Shown here piece after piece: positions 52,569 through 62,142 of a DNA stretch of 64,000 nt. The position numbers and the translations under genes were made by a program. Source of the stretch: an uncultured Eggerthellaceae bacterium (GTDB lineage: Bacteria > Actinomycetota > Coriobacteriia > Coriobacteriales > Eggerthellaceae); assembly GCA_947650915.1 (NCBI GenBank), contig CANSWY010000002.1, positions 1 to 64,000 on the forward strand. The letters run 5' to 3'. The stretch's first letter is position 1. Each line of letters begins with the position of its first letter. The notes under the pieces are model-generated. The model was not told the origin of the DNA. It did no database searches and worked only from the letters and a program-made list of their open reading frames with translations.

Positions 52569-54461
52569 ATGAATGCTGCTCATACCGAAGGGGGACGGGT
52601 GAGTGCTCCAGAACCGCGCATCACGGTGAGCATCAAGCGGAGCGCAGATGGCTCTCGCGCTACCGGTGAACTGAATTCGCTCTCATTGGGCTTCGGAATC
52701 TTCCAGGTCTGGCTCTTCATGGCCGTATACAACTCGGCCAAGATGTTCGACGCCTCAGCCTTGACCCCCTCTTTCCCTTATCTGCCGCCCGCGCTGTCAG
52801 ACATCGTGCTCATATCGTTTCTGCTGGTGGGAGGATTGTGCCTCATCATCATCGCGGCCACCAATCAGCTCTTCCTCAAGTTCTACGTCAGCAAACGCGC
52901 GCTCTTCGCGGCCACGGTCATCTGCTGTGTGGGAACAGCGCTCCTCTATGGAGGGTGCCTTGAAGGAGCTGGCACGGCGTTCGCCATCCTTTCCGGTGCC
53001 GTGATGGGCTTCGGTTCCAGCTTGCTGCTGGTCATCTGGGGCACCACGTTCGCCCGCTTCCAGTTCGCCACCATCGTGTTGAACACGGCCATCTCCTACG
53101 TGGTGGGCATCGGCATCTCCGTCATCTGCGCGAACTGGGTCCCCTCGCCCATCAGCGGCCTGATCACCGTGCTGCTGCCGTTGGCATCCATGCCCATCCT
53201 GCTCAAGCTGATCCCGCGTCCGTATTATCAACGTCACGAAGAGCCCATCTTCCAGCCGCTGGCTGCCGACAGCGTGAACGAATCATCATTCCTCATCCGC
53301 TTCGGCTTTCCGGTGGTCATCGTGGGCATCACGCTGGGGGCCTTGCGCAGCATCTGCATCGGACAGGTGCTCCCCGACGGCAGCCTGACCGTGCAGCTGG
53401 TCTTCGGGCTATCCTGCATCTGTTCGCTGGTCATTTACATCATGGCCATCGCGCTCACCAAGCGGGATCTGTTCTGGGACACGCTGTTCCGCGTGGTCAT
53501 GCCGGTCACCATGGCAGGCATCGCCAGCATCGCGCTGCTCACCAGCTCCTACGACGTGCTGGCCGCCTTCTGCATCTCCATGGGCTATGTCTGTCTTGAG
53601 ATCATGTTCTGGGTGTTCTTCGCGGGCATCGCGCAACAGTTCCGCATCTCCCCCATTTTCGTGTTCGGCATCGGGCGCGGCTTGCTGGAGTTCGGCAGCA
53701 TTTTCGGGTCCATAATGATCACCGCCATCGTGCAATCGAACATGAGCGAGATGGGGCTTTCGCGCTCTGCTCTGGTCTTGGCCGTGACGCTGGCAATGGG
53801 ATACGCGTTCCTGCCGCGCTACCGTGAGATCATGGCCATGGTGAAGAAAGCGCACCAGCCTCATGAGCGCACTGAAGCTGCCGTGCAGATGTGGGACACC
53901 ACAGGCCAGCAGCATGACCAGGCGAATCTAGTAGGACGCCCGCTCATGCCAGAGGCCGCCGCGCTCTCAACCGGCCCGCTGGGTGCCCATGGAGGGAACG
54001 CCATGCACATTGCTGCAGCGGCCATACCTCCTGCACCCCCTGCCGCCTCCGCTCCCGTTGCGCCCGCAGCTCCTGCTCCTGCTGCAACTGAGGCAGCGCC
54101 TGCCGCAGAAGCCGATGAGACAGAAGATGAGAAGGGCAGCTTCCGGCTTCGCTGCGAAGAGTTATCAGAACAGTACCTGCTCTCAGCGCGCGAACGCGAA
54201 GTGCTGGTGATCCTGGCGAAGGGGCACAACGCCACATTCATCCAAGAGCAGCTCTGCGTCTCCAAAAGCACCGCGAAGACGCATATCAACCACATCTACA
54301 AGAAGATGGACATCCACACCCAGCAAGAGCTGCTGAACATGGTGGAAGATCGTCCGCGCCTCTCCAAACGCAAGGCCAACAAAACGAAAGCGGCCGCCAA
54401 AGCAGCCGCCCCTGCCGCGCCGAAAGCCAAGGGCATCCGGGCGGATATCTTCAAAGACTGA
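52569..54461 (+). CDS. LuxR-family regulator on a 12-helix membrane domain
   Basis: A 630-residue membrane-bound transcription regulator of the type common in Eggerthellaceae. About 12 hydrophobic segments fill residues 40-420 in an MFS-like domain, followed by an Ala/Pro-rich linker (about 470-515). A LuxR helix-turn-helix (538-589: LSAREREVLVILAKGHN, VSKSTAKTHINHIYKKM) follows, and then a Lys/Ala-rich tail resembling histone H1 tails. It probably senses a small molecule in or across the membrane and controls the divergent molybdoenzyme operon. The start may be the ATG at 52569 or a GTG at 52599, which has AAGGGGG before it. Confidence 0.88.
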   Translation: MNAAHTEGGRVSAPEPRITVSIKRSADGSRATGELNSLSLGFGIFQVWLFMAVYNSAKMFDASALTPSFPYLPPALSDIVLISFLLVGGLCLIIIAATNQLFLKFYVSKRALFAATVICCVGTALLYGGCLEGAGTAFAILSGAVMGFGSSLLLVIWGTTFARFQFATIVLNTAISYVVGIGISVICANWVPSPISGLITVLLPLASMPILLKLIPRPYYQRHEEPIFQPLAADSVNESSFLIRFGFPVVIVGITLGALRSICIGQVLPDGSLTVQLVFGLSCICSLVIYIMAIALTKRDLFWDTLFRVVMPVTMAGIASIALLTSSYDVLAAFCISMGYVCLEIMFWVFFAGIAQQFRISPIFVFGIGRGLLEFGSIFGSIMITAIVQSNMSEMGLSRSALVLAVTLAMGYAFLPRYREIMAMVKKAHQPHERTEAAVQMWDTTGQQHDQANLVGRPLMPEAAALSTGPLGAHGGNAMHIAAAAIPPAPPAASAPVAPAAPAPAATEAAPAAEADETEDEKGSFRLRCEELSEQYLLSAREREVLVILAKGHNATFIQEQLCVSKSTAKTHINHIYKKMDIHTQQELLNMVEDRPRLSKRKANKTKAAAKAAAPAAPKAKGIRADIFKD

Positions 54462-54571
54462 AAACACCCCCGCTCACACCGAAAGCCGCCGCTTCCTACG
54501 AACGTCTTCCTCCACAAAGACCGTTCGCAGAAGAAGACGTCTGGACGAAGCCTGGCAGCTTTCGGAAGCGG

Positions 54572-55489
54572 TCACAGGTTCACACAGTGGTTCTTGGTGC
54601 CGTCAGCCAGGTAGTCCATCACTTCGTTCACCGCCATCACCGCGCAATTGTCCTCAGCCTCTGAGGTCGAAGCGCCCAGGTGCGGGATGACGATGGCGCG
54701 ATCCATCTTGACCACCGCCGGGTTCGCGAAATCCGTCACATACCGGGACACCTTGCCGTTCTCAAGCGCAGCAGCCATAGCCGCATCATCCACCAGCGAG
54801 TCACGGGAGAAGTTCAGGAACACCGCGCCATCCTTCATCTGCGCGATGGCTTCGGCATTGACCATGCCTTTCGTGGCATCCGTTGCCGGCACATGGATGG
54901 TGATGAAGTCCGCCGCCGGATACAGGCTGGCCAGATCCGTGACGAACGTCATGTCCTTCGAAATGGACGCCGCGCGCTCGGCGTCCATGAACGGATCGTA
55001 GCCCACCACGCTCATGCCCAGCGCCTCAGCGGCGTTCACCACCAGTTTGCCGATGGCGCCTAGGCCGATGACGCCCAGCGTCTTGCCGGATATCTCGCCG
55101 CCCGCGAAGGCTTTCTTCGCCTTCTCAGCGGACTTGCCCACGTTCTCATCGTCCGCGTTGTCGGCCACCCACTGGATGCCGCCCACGATGTCGCGCGACG
55201 CCAACAGCATGCCGGCCAGCACCAGTTCCTTCACGGCGTTCGCATTGGCGCCCGGCGTGTTGAACACGGCCACGCCCGCCTCAGCCAGCGCGTCCAGCGG
55301 GATGTTGTTCACGCCCGCGCCTGCGCGCGCAACAGCCTTCAAGTTCGCGGGGATGTCCATGTCGTGCATGTTCGCGGAGCGGACCAGGATGACGTCCGCT
55401 TCCTCCACGTTGTCCGTTAGCTCATATTCATCCGTCAGCAGGTCAAGGCCCTTGGAAGAGATGTTGTTCAGGCAATGCACTTTGTACAT
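54572..55489 (-). CDS. serA: D-3-phosphoglycerate dehydrogenase-like 2-hydroxyacid dehydrogenase (short form)
   Basis: A 305-residue NAD-dependent enzyme for the first step of serine synthesis, in the short form without an ACT domain. The Rossmann motif is GVIGLGAIGKLV, with substrate loop RAGAGVNNIP and the catalytic region around FANPAVVKMDRAIVIPHLGAST (His in IPHLG). Such short enzymes can also act on other 2-hydroxyacids, so the assignment rests on overall resemblance. GAAAGGA lies before the ATG at 55489. No serC or serB is adjacent. Confidence 0.8.
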   Translation of the reverse strand: MYKVHCLNNISSKGLDLLTDEYELTDNVEEADVILVRSANMHDMDIPANLKAVARAGAGVNNIPLDALAEAGVAVFNTPGANANAVKELVLAGMLLASRDIVGGIQWVADNADDENVGKSAEKAKKAFAGGEISGKTLGVIGLGAIGKLVVNAAEALGMSVVGYDPFMDAERAASISKDMTFVTDLASLYPAADFITIHVPATDATKGMVNAEAIAQMKDGAVFLNFSRDSLVDDAAMAAALENGKVSRYVTDFANPAVVKMDRAIVIPHLGASTSEAEDNCAVMAVNEVMDYLADGTKNHCVNL

Positions 55490-55569
55490 GGGGATTCCTT
55501 TCAGCGGTTGCATGCCTGCGAGTGTAGCATGCGCGCCCGACACCACACTCAACGAATGCGCGAAAGGAA

Positions 55570-55708
55570 AATGTGCAAAAGGGACGTTCCAAATTGCACA
55601 TAGAAATAAAGAGCCTGCAAAGATAGACCTTTCCTATGTGCAATTTGGGACGTCCCTTTTGCACATCCTTCACGTAAAGCGTGACTTGGAATATCCCTTT
55701 TGCACATT
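55570..55708 (+). repeat. IR98 copy (55570-55667) plus a decayed half-unit
   Basis: The 95 bases from 55573 to 55667, loop included, are identical to 55857-55951. A weakly matching half-unit (TGACTTGGAATATCCCTTTTGCACA) follows. The surrounding 55490-56013 region holds no gene that can be supported. Confidence 0.92.
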
Positions 55709-55853
55709 CAAGACAAGAACGCAATGCATTGAAGTCTGCTCTTGGAAACAGAGGCTCAGAGAATCGCAATGAATGCATGGCTACGAGCTGGGCATTCGAT
55801 ACTTGTCACGCACAAAAGATCCCAGCACGGACCCTCCTTCGGCAAAGTGTCCC

Positions 55854-55992
55854 CAGGTGCAAAAGGGACGTTCCAAATTGCACATAGAAATAAAGAGCCT
55901 GCAAAGATAGACCTTTCCTATGTGCAATTTGGGACGTCCCTTTTGCACATCTGGCAACCTCGCGGGTGCGATTTGGGGCGTTCCTTTTGCAC
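55854..55992 (+). repeat. IR98 copy (55854-55951) plus a diverged half-unit
   Basis: Identical over 95 bases to the copy 284 bases upstream. A half-unit (GGTGCGATTTGGGGCGTTCC) joined by CTGGCAACCTCGCG follows and ends at TTTTGCACC. Confidence 0.92.
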
Positions 55993-56013
55993 CTGGAGCT
56001 GAGGGAGCATGGC

Positions 56014-56655
56014 TCACGAGGCGGGAGGGATGCGGAAGAGGGTCTGGAGGAAATCCTTGTCGCGAGCGATGACCTCGCGCAAGCTGTAGCCCATCTGATT
56101 GTCATAGCTGCCTTTGTCCGCAGCCACGCCTTCGGCTTGCATGCCCAGGCCGTGTGCGATGGCCAGCGCTCGATACAGGTGGTACGCCTGGGTGACCACG
56201 AACACGCTTTCCATGCCGTATTCGTATTTCGCCCGGTACACGGATGCATATGTGTCATAGCCAGCACCATCCACGATGAGCGCATCAGCCGGAACGCCCA
56301 GCTTGATGCAGTAGTCCTTCATGGCATCCGATTCGTTGTAGTGCGCGTCCCCGTTGTCGCCGCTTGCGATGATGCGGTCCGCCGCCCCCGACAGGTACAG
56401 ATCAACCGCCACCTCCAAACGATCAGCCAGGATGTCAGACGGCGTGCCATCTGCGAACACCGAAGCGCCCAACACCAACACGGCCTGTGCGCGGGTGCCC
56501 TGTTCCTCTATCTGCGCGATGGTGTGCACATCATTGCGCGTGCTGAACAGCACATAAGCAGTGACCGCGCCGGAGAACACCGCGAACGCCGCCACCACGC
56601 ACACAACAGCTGCGATGAGACGCTTGAGGAGGCTTGGCTTCTTCCCGTGCGTCAA
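56014..56655 (-). CDS. SanA/YdcF-family (DUF218) membrane protein
   Basis: A 213-residue protein with one N-terminal membrane helix (AAVVCVVAAFAVFSGAVTAYVLF) and a DUF218 domain outside: QAVLVLGASVFADGTPS, ADRIIASGDNGDAHYNESDAMKDY and VFVVTQAYHLYRALAIAHGLG. SanA-type proteins affect envelope permeability and vancomycin tolerance in enterobacteria. It begins with TTG directly after the leuS stop (TAG-TTG), so it depends on leuS translation. Confidence 0.88.
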   Translation of the reverse strand: MTHGKKPSLLKRLIAAVVCVVAAFAVFSGAVTAYVLFSTRNDVHTIAQIEEQGTRAQAVLVLGASVFADGTPSDILADRLEVAVDLYLSGAADRIIASGDNGDAHYNESDAMKDYCIKLGVPADALIVDGAGYDTYASVYRAKYEYGMESVFVVTQAYHLYRALAIAHGLGMQAEGVAADKGSYDNQMGYSLREVIARDKDFLQTLFRIPPAS

Positions 56656-59217
56656 CTACTTGACCACCAAGTTGACCAGGCGCTTGGGCACCACGACCTC
56701 CTTGATGACCGCCTTGCCCTCCAGCGCGTTCGAGACTGCCTCCCGTGCCGCTGCCAAAATGTCCGCCTCAGCCGAATCGGCCGCCACGGTGATGCGCGAT
56801 TTCACCTTGCCGTTCACCTGCACGGCCAGCTCCACCTCATCCGCCGCAGCCAGCGCCGGGTCATATTCCGGCCACGGCTGCGTGTGCACGGACTGCCCTG
56901 CGTGGCCCAGCGCCGTCTGCCACAGTTCATCCGCGAAATGCGGCGCGATGGGCGCCATCAGCTTCACGATGGCATCCGCCACATCCTGACAGAGCGGACC
57001 CCCTGTTTGGCAGTTCATGCGATGTTCTGCCGGACGAACGCGCAGGAACGTAGCCGTAGCGTTCACCAATTCCATGATGGCGGCCAGCGCCGTGTTGAAG
57101 TTGTTGCGTTCGATGTCCTCCGTGACCTTGCCCACCACGCGATGACGTTCGCGCTTCATCTGCATGGCAAGCTTGTGCGCGTTCGCGTCGTCAGCCTCCG
57201 GATCATAGAGCGTTTCGTCCCCGGCCCGGCCCACCAGGTCATGCACGATGCGCCACACGCGATTCAGGAACTTGGACATGCCCGCCAGGCCGTCTTCGTT
57301 CCAGAGCTTCTCCTTGTCCGGAGGCCCCATGAACAGCATGGCCGCGCGCACCGCATCGGCCCCATAGGTCTTGATCATCTCTTCGGGCGACACCACATTG
57401 CCCTTGGACTTGCTCATCACTTCCCCGTGCGCGTCCAGCACCATGCCCTGGCAGAGCAGGTTCGTGAACGGCTCACCGAAACCGAGCAGGCCCATGTCCC
57501 GCAGGACCTTCGTGAAGAATCGGCTGTACAGAAGGTGCAGGATGGCATGTTCGATGCCGCCGATGTACTGGTCCACCGGCATCCAGTAGTTCGCCTTTTT
57601 CGGATCGAACGGGGCATCGTCGTTGTGCGGATCGGTGTAGCGCATGTAGTACCAGCTGGAGCACGTGAACGTGTCCATGGTGTCCGTCTCGCGCTTTGCC
57701 GCGCCGCCGCAGACCGGGCAGGTGCAGCGCACGAAGCCCTCATGCGTGGCCAGCGTCTCGCCCGCAGCCAGGTCTATGTCCTCTGGCAGGCGCACCGGCA
57801 GATCTTCCTCCGGCACCGGCACCACGCCGCACTGCGAACAGTGGATAGCCGGGATGGGATTGCCCCAATAGCGCTGGCGGCTGATGAGCCAGTCGCGCAG
57901 GCGGAACTCCACCGTGCGCTTGCCCTTGCCCGCCTCTTCCAGCGCAGCCACGATGGCCGCTTCACCTTCAGAACCCTTGCCGCCGCGCAAGCCCGTGTAC
58001 GGGCCGGACTGCACCAGAACGCCTTCGGCAGCGAATGCTTCCGGCCATTCAACGCTGGTGACCTGGCGGTCTTGCATGTCCTTCAGCTGCTGGTACTGCG
58101 GGTCATCTTCCGGCAGGATGATGGGAATGATGGGCAGGCTGTACTTGCGCGCGAATTCGAAGTCACGCTGGTCGCCGCAGGGCACCGCCATGACCGCGCC
58201 CGTGCCGTAATCCGCCACCACGTAATCGGCCACCCAGATGGGCACCTGTTCGCCGTTCGCGGGGTTGATGACGTAGCGGCCGGTGAACTGGCCGTGCTTT
58301 TCGTGGTCTCCCTGGGCGCGCTGGACGGAGCTGACCTTCTTGGAGGCCTCCACCAAGTCCATGACCGGGCCTTCGTATTCTGTGCCCTTGACCAGATCAG
58401 CCAGACCCGCGTACTCCGGTGCAAGCACGAAGAAGGAGCAGCCGAACAGCGTGTCCGCCCGCGTGGTGAACACGGTGATCATCTCACCGGTGGGCTGGCC
58501 GTCCGTGCCCACCAGTTCGAAATCCACGTTGGCACCTTCGGAACGTCCGATCCAGTTCGCTTGCTGCTGCTTCACGCGCTCAGGCCAACCGTCCAGCTGG
58601 TCCAAGTCATCCAGCAGCTCTTGAGCATATTCAGTGATCTTGAAGTACCACTGCGTCAGATCGCGACGCTCCACTTCACTGTCGCAGCGCCAGCAGCGGC
58701 CTTGGATGACCTGCTCGTTCGCCAGCACGGTCTCGCAGCCGGGGCACCAATTCACCGGGTTGTTCTTGCGCTCCACCAGACCGCGTTCCCAGAACTTCAG
58801 GAAGATCCACTGGCCCCAGTGGTAGTACTCCGGATCGCACGCGCTGATGGTGCGGTCCCAGTCGTAGCTGAAGCCCATGCGTTTGAAGCTGTCCCGCTGG
58901 GTGTCTATGTTGTCATATGTCCAGCGCGCGGGATGGCTGTGGTGCTTGATGGCCGCGTTCTCCGCCGGCAGGCCGAAGGCATCCCAGCCCATGGGGTGCA
59001 GCACGTTGAAGCCGCGCATGCGCGAATAGCGCGCCACCACGTCTCCGTAGGTGTAGTTGCTGACGTGGCCCATGTGGATGTCACCTGACGGGTACGGCAG
59101 CATCTCCAGCACGTACTTTTTCGGCTTGTCAGAATGCTCATCCACCGCGTTCAACCCAGCCTCTTCCCACTGAAGCTGTATGCGCGGTTCTATCTCATGC
59201 GGGTTGTACTCGTTCAT
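56656..59217 (-). CDS. leuS: Leucine--tRNA ligase
   Basis: LeuRS charges tRNA-Leu. The 853-residue protein has the class I HIGH motif as HMGH ([11 protein letters not shown]), a zinc-binding insert ([13 protein letters not shown] with CWRC), the CP1 editing domain ([30 protein letters not shown]), KMSKS as VMSKSKGN and the C-terminal anticodon-binding and tail regions. The start is the ATG at 59217 with GGAAGG upstream; a longer frame upstream runs through degenerate repeat DNA and is rejected. Confidence 0.97.
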   Translation of the reverse strand: MNEYNPHEIEPRIQLQWEEAGLNAVDEHSDKPKKYVLEMLPYPSGDIHMGHVSNYTYGDVVARYSRMRGFNVLHPMGWDAFGLPAENAAIKHHSHPARWTYDNIDTQRDSFKRMGFSYDWDRTISACDPEYYHWGQWIFLKFWERGLVERKNNPVNWCPGCETVLANEQVIQGRCWRCDSEVERRDLTQWYFKITEYAQELLDDLDQLDGWPERVKQQQANWIGRSEGANVDFELVGTDGQPTGEMITVFTTRADTLFGCSFFVLAPEYAGLADLVKGTEYEGPVMDLVEASKKVSSVQRAQGDHEKHGQFTGRYVINPANGEQVPIWVADYVVADYGTGAVMAVPCGDQRDFEFARKYSLPIIPIILPEDDPQYQQLKDMQDRQVTSVEWPEAFAAEGVLVQSGPYTGLRGGKGSEGEAAIVAALEEAGKGKRTVEFRLRDWLISRQRYWGNPIPAIHCSQCGVVPVPEEDLPVRLPEDIDLAAGETLATHEGFVRCTCPVCGGAAKRETDTMDTFTCSSWYYMRYTDPHNDDAPFDPKKANYWMPVDQYIGGIEHAILHLLYSRFFTKVLRDMGLLGFGEPFTNLLCQGMVLDAHGEVMSKSKGNVVSPEEMIKTYGADAVRAAMLFMGPPDKEKLWNEDGLAGMSKFLNRVWRIVHDLVGRAGDETLYDPEADDANAHKLAMQMKRERHRVVGKVTEDIERNNFNTALAAIMELVNATATFLRVRPAEHRMNCQTGGPLCQDVADAIVKLMAPIAPHFADELWQTALGHAGQSVHTQPWPEYDPALAAADEVELAVQVNGKVKSRITVAADSAEADILAAAREAVSNALEGKAVIKEVVVPKRLVNLVVK

Positions 59218-59309
59218 GGAGCGCCTTCCGTTTTTCTGCGAAGCGTTGTGCCTGACATGATAGAACACGCAGCGGACCCGCGCGAACGAGAAGCCATGCA
59301 TGCGGAGAG

Positions 59310-59377
59310 ATGCGCGAAGGGACGTCCTCGATTTGGGACGTCCCTTTTGCACATCGCGCGGGACGTCCCTTTTGCGA
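59310..59377. repeat. Degenerate IR98 remnant
   Basis: Three pieces of the half-unit (GAAGGGACGTCC, ATTTGGGACGTCCCTTTTGCACATC, GGGACGTCCCTTTTGC) are packed into 70 bases between leuS and srtB, without a complete 98-bp element. It looks like a decayed or rearranged copy. Confidence 0.75.
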
Positions 59378-59384
59378 CAGAGGA

Positions 59385-60311
59385 TCAGGCTTTGGTGATG
59401 GTGCTGATGGTCTCGTAATTGTGTTCCCCCACCATGACGCCGTTCACCAGAAAGCGCTTTTCGGACACAGATGGCCGCGTGCAGGTGGACAGCTGCACCA
59501 AGAACGCCTTCCCTGCTTCCAATTCCTTGATGGCACCCACGTTCGCATCCGCATCGCTGGGATTCACCACCAGATCCAGGTAGTCCTGAAGCACCGCTTG
59601 GTCAGAGAAGTCATGCGTGTTCAGAATGTGGCTGTTGTCCGTTTCATGCGCCGACACCACTTGATACGTGAACATCGTGGTGGGCGTGTATATATAGAAG
59701 TACGGGTGCTCATCCAGGAACGCTTGATCCTCGTAGTTGTGCAAGGTGCCGAACGCCTCATTGGCCCGTTCATCATCCGTCTGGAACGTATGGCCATAGA
59801 CCACGGTGACCGGATCAGTGAAGCTGCGGTTGTTCCGCGACTGCGTGTACGGAGCACCCACCGGGTCATCCTGGCGATCCATGTTGTGATACAGGTAGTA
59901 GTTGTCTGCTATATCGCTCTGCAGGATGGGCACGCTCACTTCGGTGCCCGGCACGTACAGCCATGCATACACATCTGGATTCCGGCGCCTGAGCTCATCG
60001 AAATCGATGGGGTTCTCTGGCTGTTCCTGATCGGTGCTGGGCGCTTGGCTGACGTCTGAGACCTTCAGGGTCTCTGGCTCCACCGGCACTTTGCCTTGCG
60101 GCAGCGCGACGAAGACGCCCACGCACACGGCCACCACCACAGCCGCCGCCACAGCCATCGCTGCGCCTCTATGGCGCTTTTTCGGCACATCAACCGTCTT
60201 CCGGGCGCTCTGGCGCACATGCGCACCCGGGTGTTCCTTCCCTTTTTCTGGCTCCTTTTCTGACTTCTTCTCGCGTTCCTGTTCCGCTATGGTCTTTTCT
60301 TCATTCGGCAT
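59385..60311 (-). CDS. srtB: Class B sortase
   Basis: A 308-residue membrane transpeptidase that attaches surface proteins to the wall. It has a charged cytoplasmic head rich in Glu/Lys, one membrane helix ([21 protein letters not shown]), and a sortase B domain with VVYGHTF (catalytic His), LSTCTR (Cys) and SEKRFLVNG (Arg). GGAGGAGG lies upstream of the ATG. The neighbouring surface protein is transcribed in the same direction just before it and is a plausible substrate. Confidence 0.92.
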   Translation of the reverse strand: MPNEEKTIAEQEREKKSEKEPEKGKEHPGAHVRQSARKTVDVPKKRHRGAAMAVAAAVVVAVCVGVFVALPQGKVPVEPETLKVSDVSQAPSTDQEQPENPIDFDELRRRNPDVYAWLYVPGTEVSVPILQSDIADNYYLYHNMDRQDDPVGAPYTQSRNNRSFTDPVTVVYGHTFQTDDERANEAFGTLHNYEDQAFLDEHPYFYIYTPTTMFTYQVVSAHETDNSHILNTHDFSDQAVLQDYLDLVVNPSDADANVGAIKELEAGKAFLVQLSTCTRPSVSEKRFLVNGVMVGEHNYETISTITKA

Positions 60312-60374
60312 CAGGGTGCCCTCCTCCGTGGTATCTTGATGCGCTGGTGGCGCTGCGATCTGCTTGAGAATGGA

Positions 60375-60402
60375 GAAGGGAGCGGTTGCGCCCGCTCCCT
60401 TC
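60375..60402 (-). terminator. Hairpin between the surface protein gene and srtB
   Basis: GAAGGGAGCGG and CCGCTCCCTTC form an 11-bp stem with a six-base loop. No T-run follows on the minus strand, so it may reduce rather than stop read-through into srtB. Confidence 0.5.
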
Positions 60403-60462
60403 CCTGGGTATAGCGTGTATGTTCGCTATGAGTTGTATATTCGCGCTGGTACCCGTTGGTGC

Positions 60463-61890
60463 TCAAGCGAAGATGCCGGTCTTGGGAGAGACTGCACCCT
60501 TATCAGATGCCGCAGCGCCACCATTCGCGGCGCCATCACCCTTATCGGTGCCCGCACCAGAGCCGTCCACGTCAGAGCCCGGGTTGTTCGGGATGATGGG
60601 CGTGTTCGGCTGATCCGGGTTCACCGGCTGATCCGGGATGACCGGGATGTCCGGCGTGCTGGGATCAGAGGGAGCCTCGCCCGCAGGAGCCACAGCCAGA
60701 GTGTAGACCGTGCCCGGCGCAACGCCATCAACGGTGATGTTGCCATTGGCGTCAGAGACCAGATCACGGTATTTGCCCAGCGGCGTGCCGTCGACATCCT
60801 CAACCCAGAACACGCGCACAGTACGGTTGGCAGCGCCCACGTTCGCGGTGATCTTGGCATTCGACACGTCATCCGCAACGGCAGATGCAACCTTCAGATT
60901 GATGACCTTGGCGTAATCAAAGTGCGTCTCCTCAAGGCCCTGCTGCTTATCATATGCTTCGCTCGTCTTCGCCGACTCTTCGATGGAAAGGTTGGCAACG
61001 TTCGCAGTCGGGTCATCCTGATGCACATCAGCGCTTGCAGATGCAGACCAGTTGAGCTTGCCATTGCCCATCAGTGCCTGAACGGTAGCCGTGGTATACG
61101 TCCAGTCGTAGCCATCCGCAGTGCTGCCAGTGATCTTACCGCTGGTTTCACCTTCCTCCACAACGCTGGTCTCGCTGTTCGTCAGCACGAAGGTGACCTG
61201 CGCCGCTTGACCATCAAGCTCGAGAGTATACTTCCCGTCTGCACCAACGGTGATCTTCTTCACCACGTTCGTGGTGGTATTGCCCTTCCGCACCGTATAG
61301 TACGCATAGCATTCCACGTTTTGAGCATTCTCGTCGGGCGCATAGACCACAGTCACCTTCGTCGTGGTATCGCTCTGACCGGCGGGGCTGATCTCAAAAG
61401 TGTTGGCAGAGATATAGTTGTCAGGGCTTGCGATGAGATCAGCAGCCTTATCGACATCAACGCCATCCGCCTCAACCCGAGACGGATCCTTCGTGATCAG
61501 ATCAAAAGCGTCAGACGGAGTGGTGACCTGCTCGATCACCGGACCGTTCTCTTCAACGGCAGCATTCAGCTCATCCTGCGTGGTGATCTCATCGCTCACG
61601 ATGTAGTCCACCGTGACCTCGAGGTTATCCGTGACTTCAACGTTCTCATCCTTGGGCGGCTGTACGGACAGGCCGCTGTCATCAGGATTGATGACCGTGG
61701 TAGCCGTCTTGTTGTCCTCGTTGAGCGTGGTGTTGGAAGCCGCCTCATCGGCCACAGCTTGTGCCAACGCCTGCTGGTCGGTCACCGGCTCCTGCTCGCC
61801 AGTGCCGAACGCCAGCACCGGCATGGAAAGAGCCAGCGTGAGCGCGCACGCGCCCGAGACTGCCCTCTTTCCGAGACTGCTTTTCTTCAT
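60463..61890 (-). CDS. Secreted Ig-like surface protein with truncated sorting signal
   Basis: A 475-residue exported protein. A signal peptide (AVSGACALTLALSMPVLAFG) is followed by beta-rich, Thr/Val/Asp-rich domains (TTTKVTVVYAPDENA; GKYTLELDGQAAQVTFVL; GNITVDGVAPGTVYTLAV), a Pro/Asp-rich wall-spanning stretch (PDIPVIPDQPVNPDQP) and the C-terminus SPKTGIFA. SPKTG resembles an LPxTG-type sortase motif, but translation stops three residues later, without the usual hydrophobic helix and basic tail. None of the three frames beyond the stop encodes such a tail. GGAAGGAAAG precedes the ATG at 61890. Confidence 0.82.
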   Translation of the reverse strand: MKKSSLGKRAVSGACALTLALSMPVLAFGTGEQEPVTDQQALAQAVADEAASNTTLNEDNKTATTVINPDDSGLSVQPPKDENVEVTDNLEVTVDYIVSDEITTQDELNAAVEENGPVIEQVTTPSDAFDLITKDPSRVEADGVDVDKAADLIASPDNYISANTFEISPAGQSDTTTKVTVVYAPDENAQNVECYAYYTVRKGNTTTNVVKKITVGADGKYTLELDGQAAQVTFVLTNSETSVVEEGETSGKITGSTADGYDWTYTTATVQALMGNGKLNWSASASADVHQDDPTANVANLSIEESAKTSEAYDKQQGLEETHFDYAKVINLKVASAVADDVSNAKITANVGAANRTVRVFWVEDVDGTPLGKYRDLVSDANGNITVDGVAPGTVYTLAVAPAGEAPSDPSTPDIPVIPDQPVNPDQPNTPIIPNNPGSDVDGSGAGTDKGDGAANGGAAASDKGAVSPKTGIFA

Positions 61891-61943
61891 AGCTTTCCTT
61901 CCTTCCAGTTTCACTGCAGTAAGACTGCGAACATACGAGGACC

Positions 61944-61976
61944 ACTTTAGCGAGGAGGGGGGGGGTCAAGTTTTTT
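61944..61976 (-). promoter_or_regulatory. Promoter with a C9 homopolymer in the spacer (possible phase variation)
   Basis: On the minus strand an A6 tract precedes TTGACC (61969-61964), then the rest of a nine-base C run (61957-61965) and TAAAGT (61949-61944). The spacer is 14 bases; gain of about three C would bring it to 17. Confidence 0.45.
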
Positions 61977-62096
61977 CGGGAGCAGCTCAGCCAACGGTGT
62001 TATTTCATCGGCGAACGGTATATGCTTGACAAATCACTAATTTAATACTATCAGCCATGTAGTGTGATTCGAAGCGTGGCAACCGATCATCCCCTT

Positions 62097-62102
62097 TATA
62101 AT
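62097..62102 (+). promoter_or_regulatory. -10 element of engB
   Basis: TATAAT, 40 bases before the chosen engB start at 62143. A second TAATACT sequence at 62043-62049 is further upstream. Confidence 0.5.
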
Positions 62103-62142
62103 CGCAAAAGCACACATGGCCACGCATTCCCAGGGAGCGCGC

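Noticed and set aside
55966-59088. A 1040-codon open frame on the plus strand
   Set aside because: It is antisense to leuS and the YdcF-like gene, is rich in His/Arg as expected of a shadow frame, and has no domain.
56656-59352. An 898-codon version of leuS
   Set aside because: The extra 45 codons cover a degenerate repeat and the leader; the ATG at 59217 has a ribosome site and the expected N-terminus.
60364-61950. A 528-codon open frame on the plus strand
   Set aside because: It is the complement of the surface-protein gene, which has a signal peptide and a ribosome site; the plus frame has neither.
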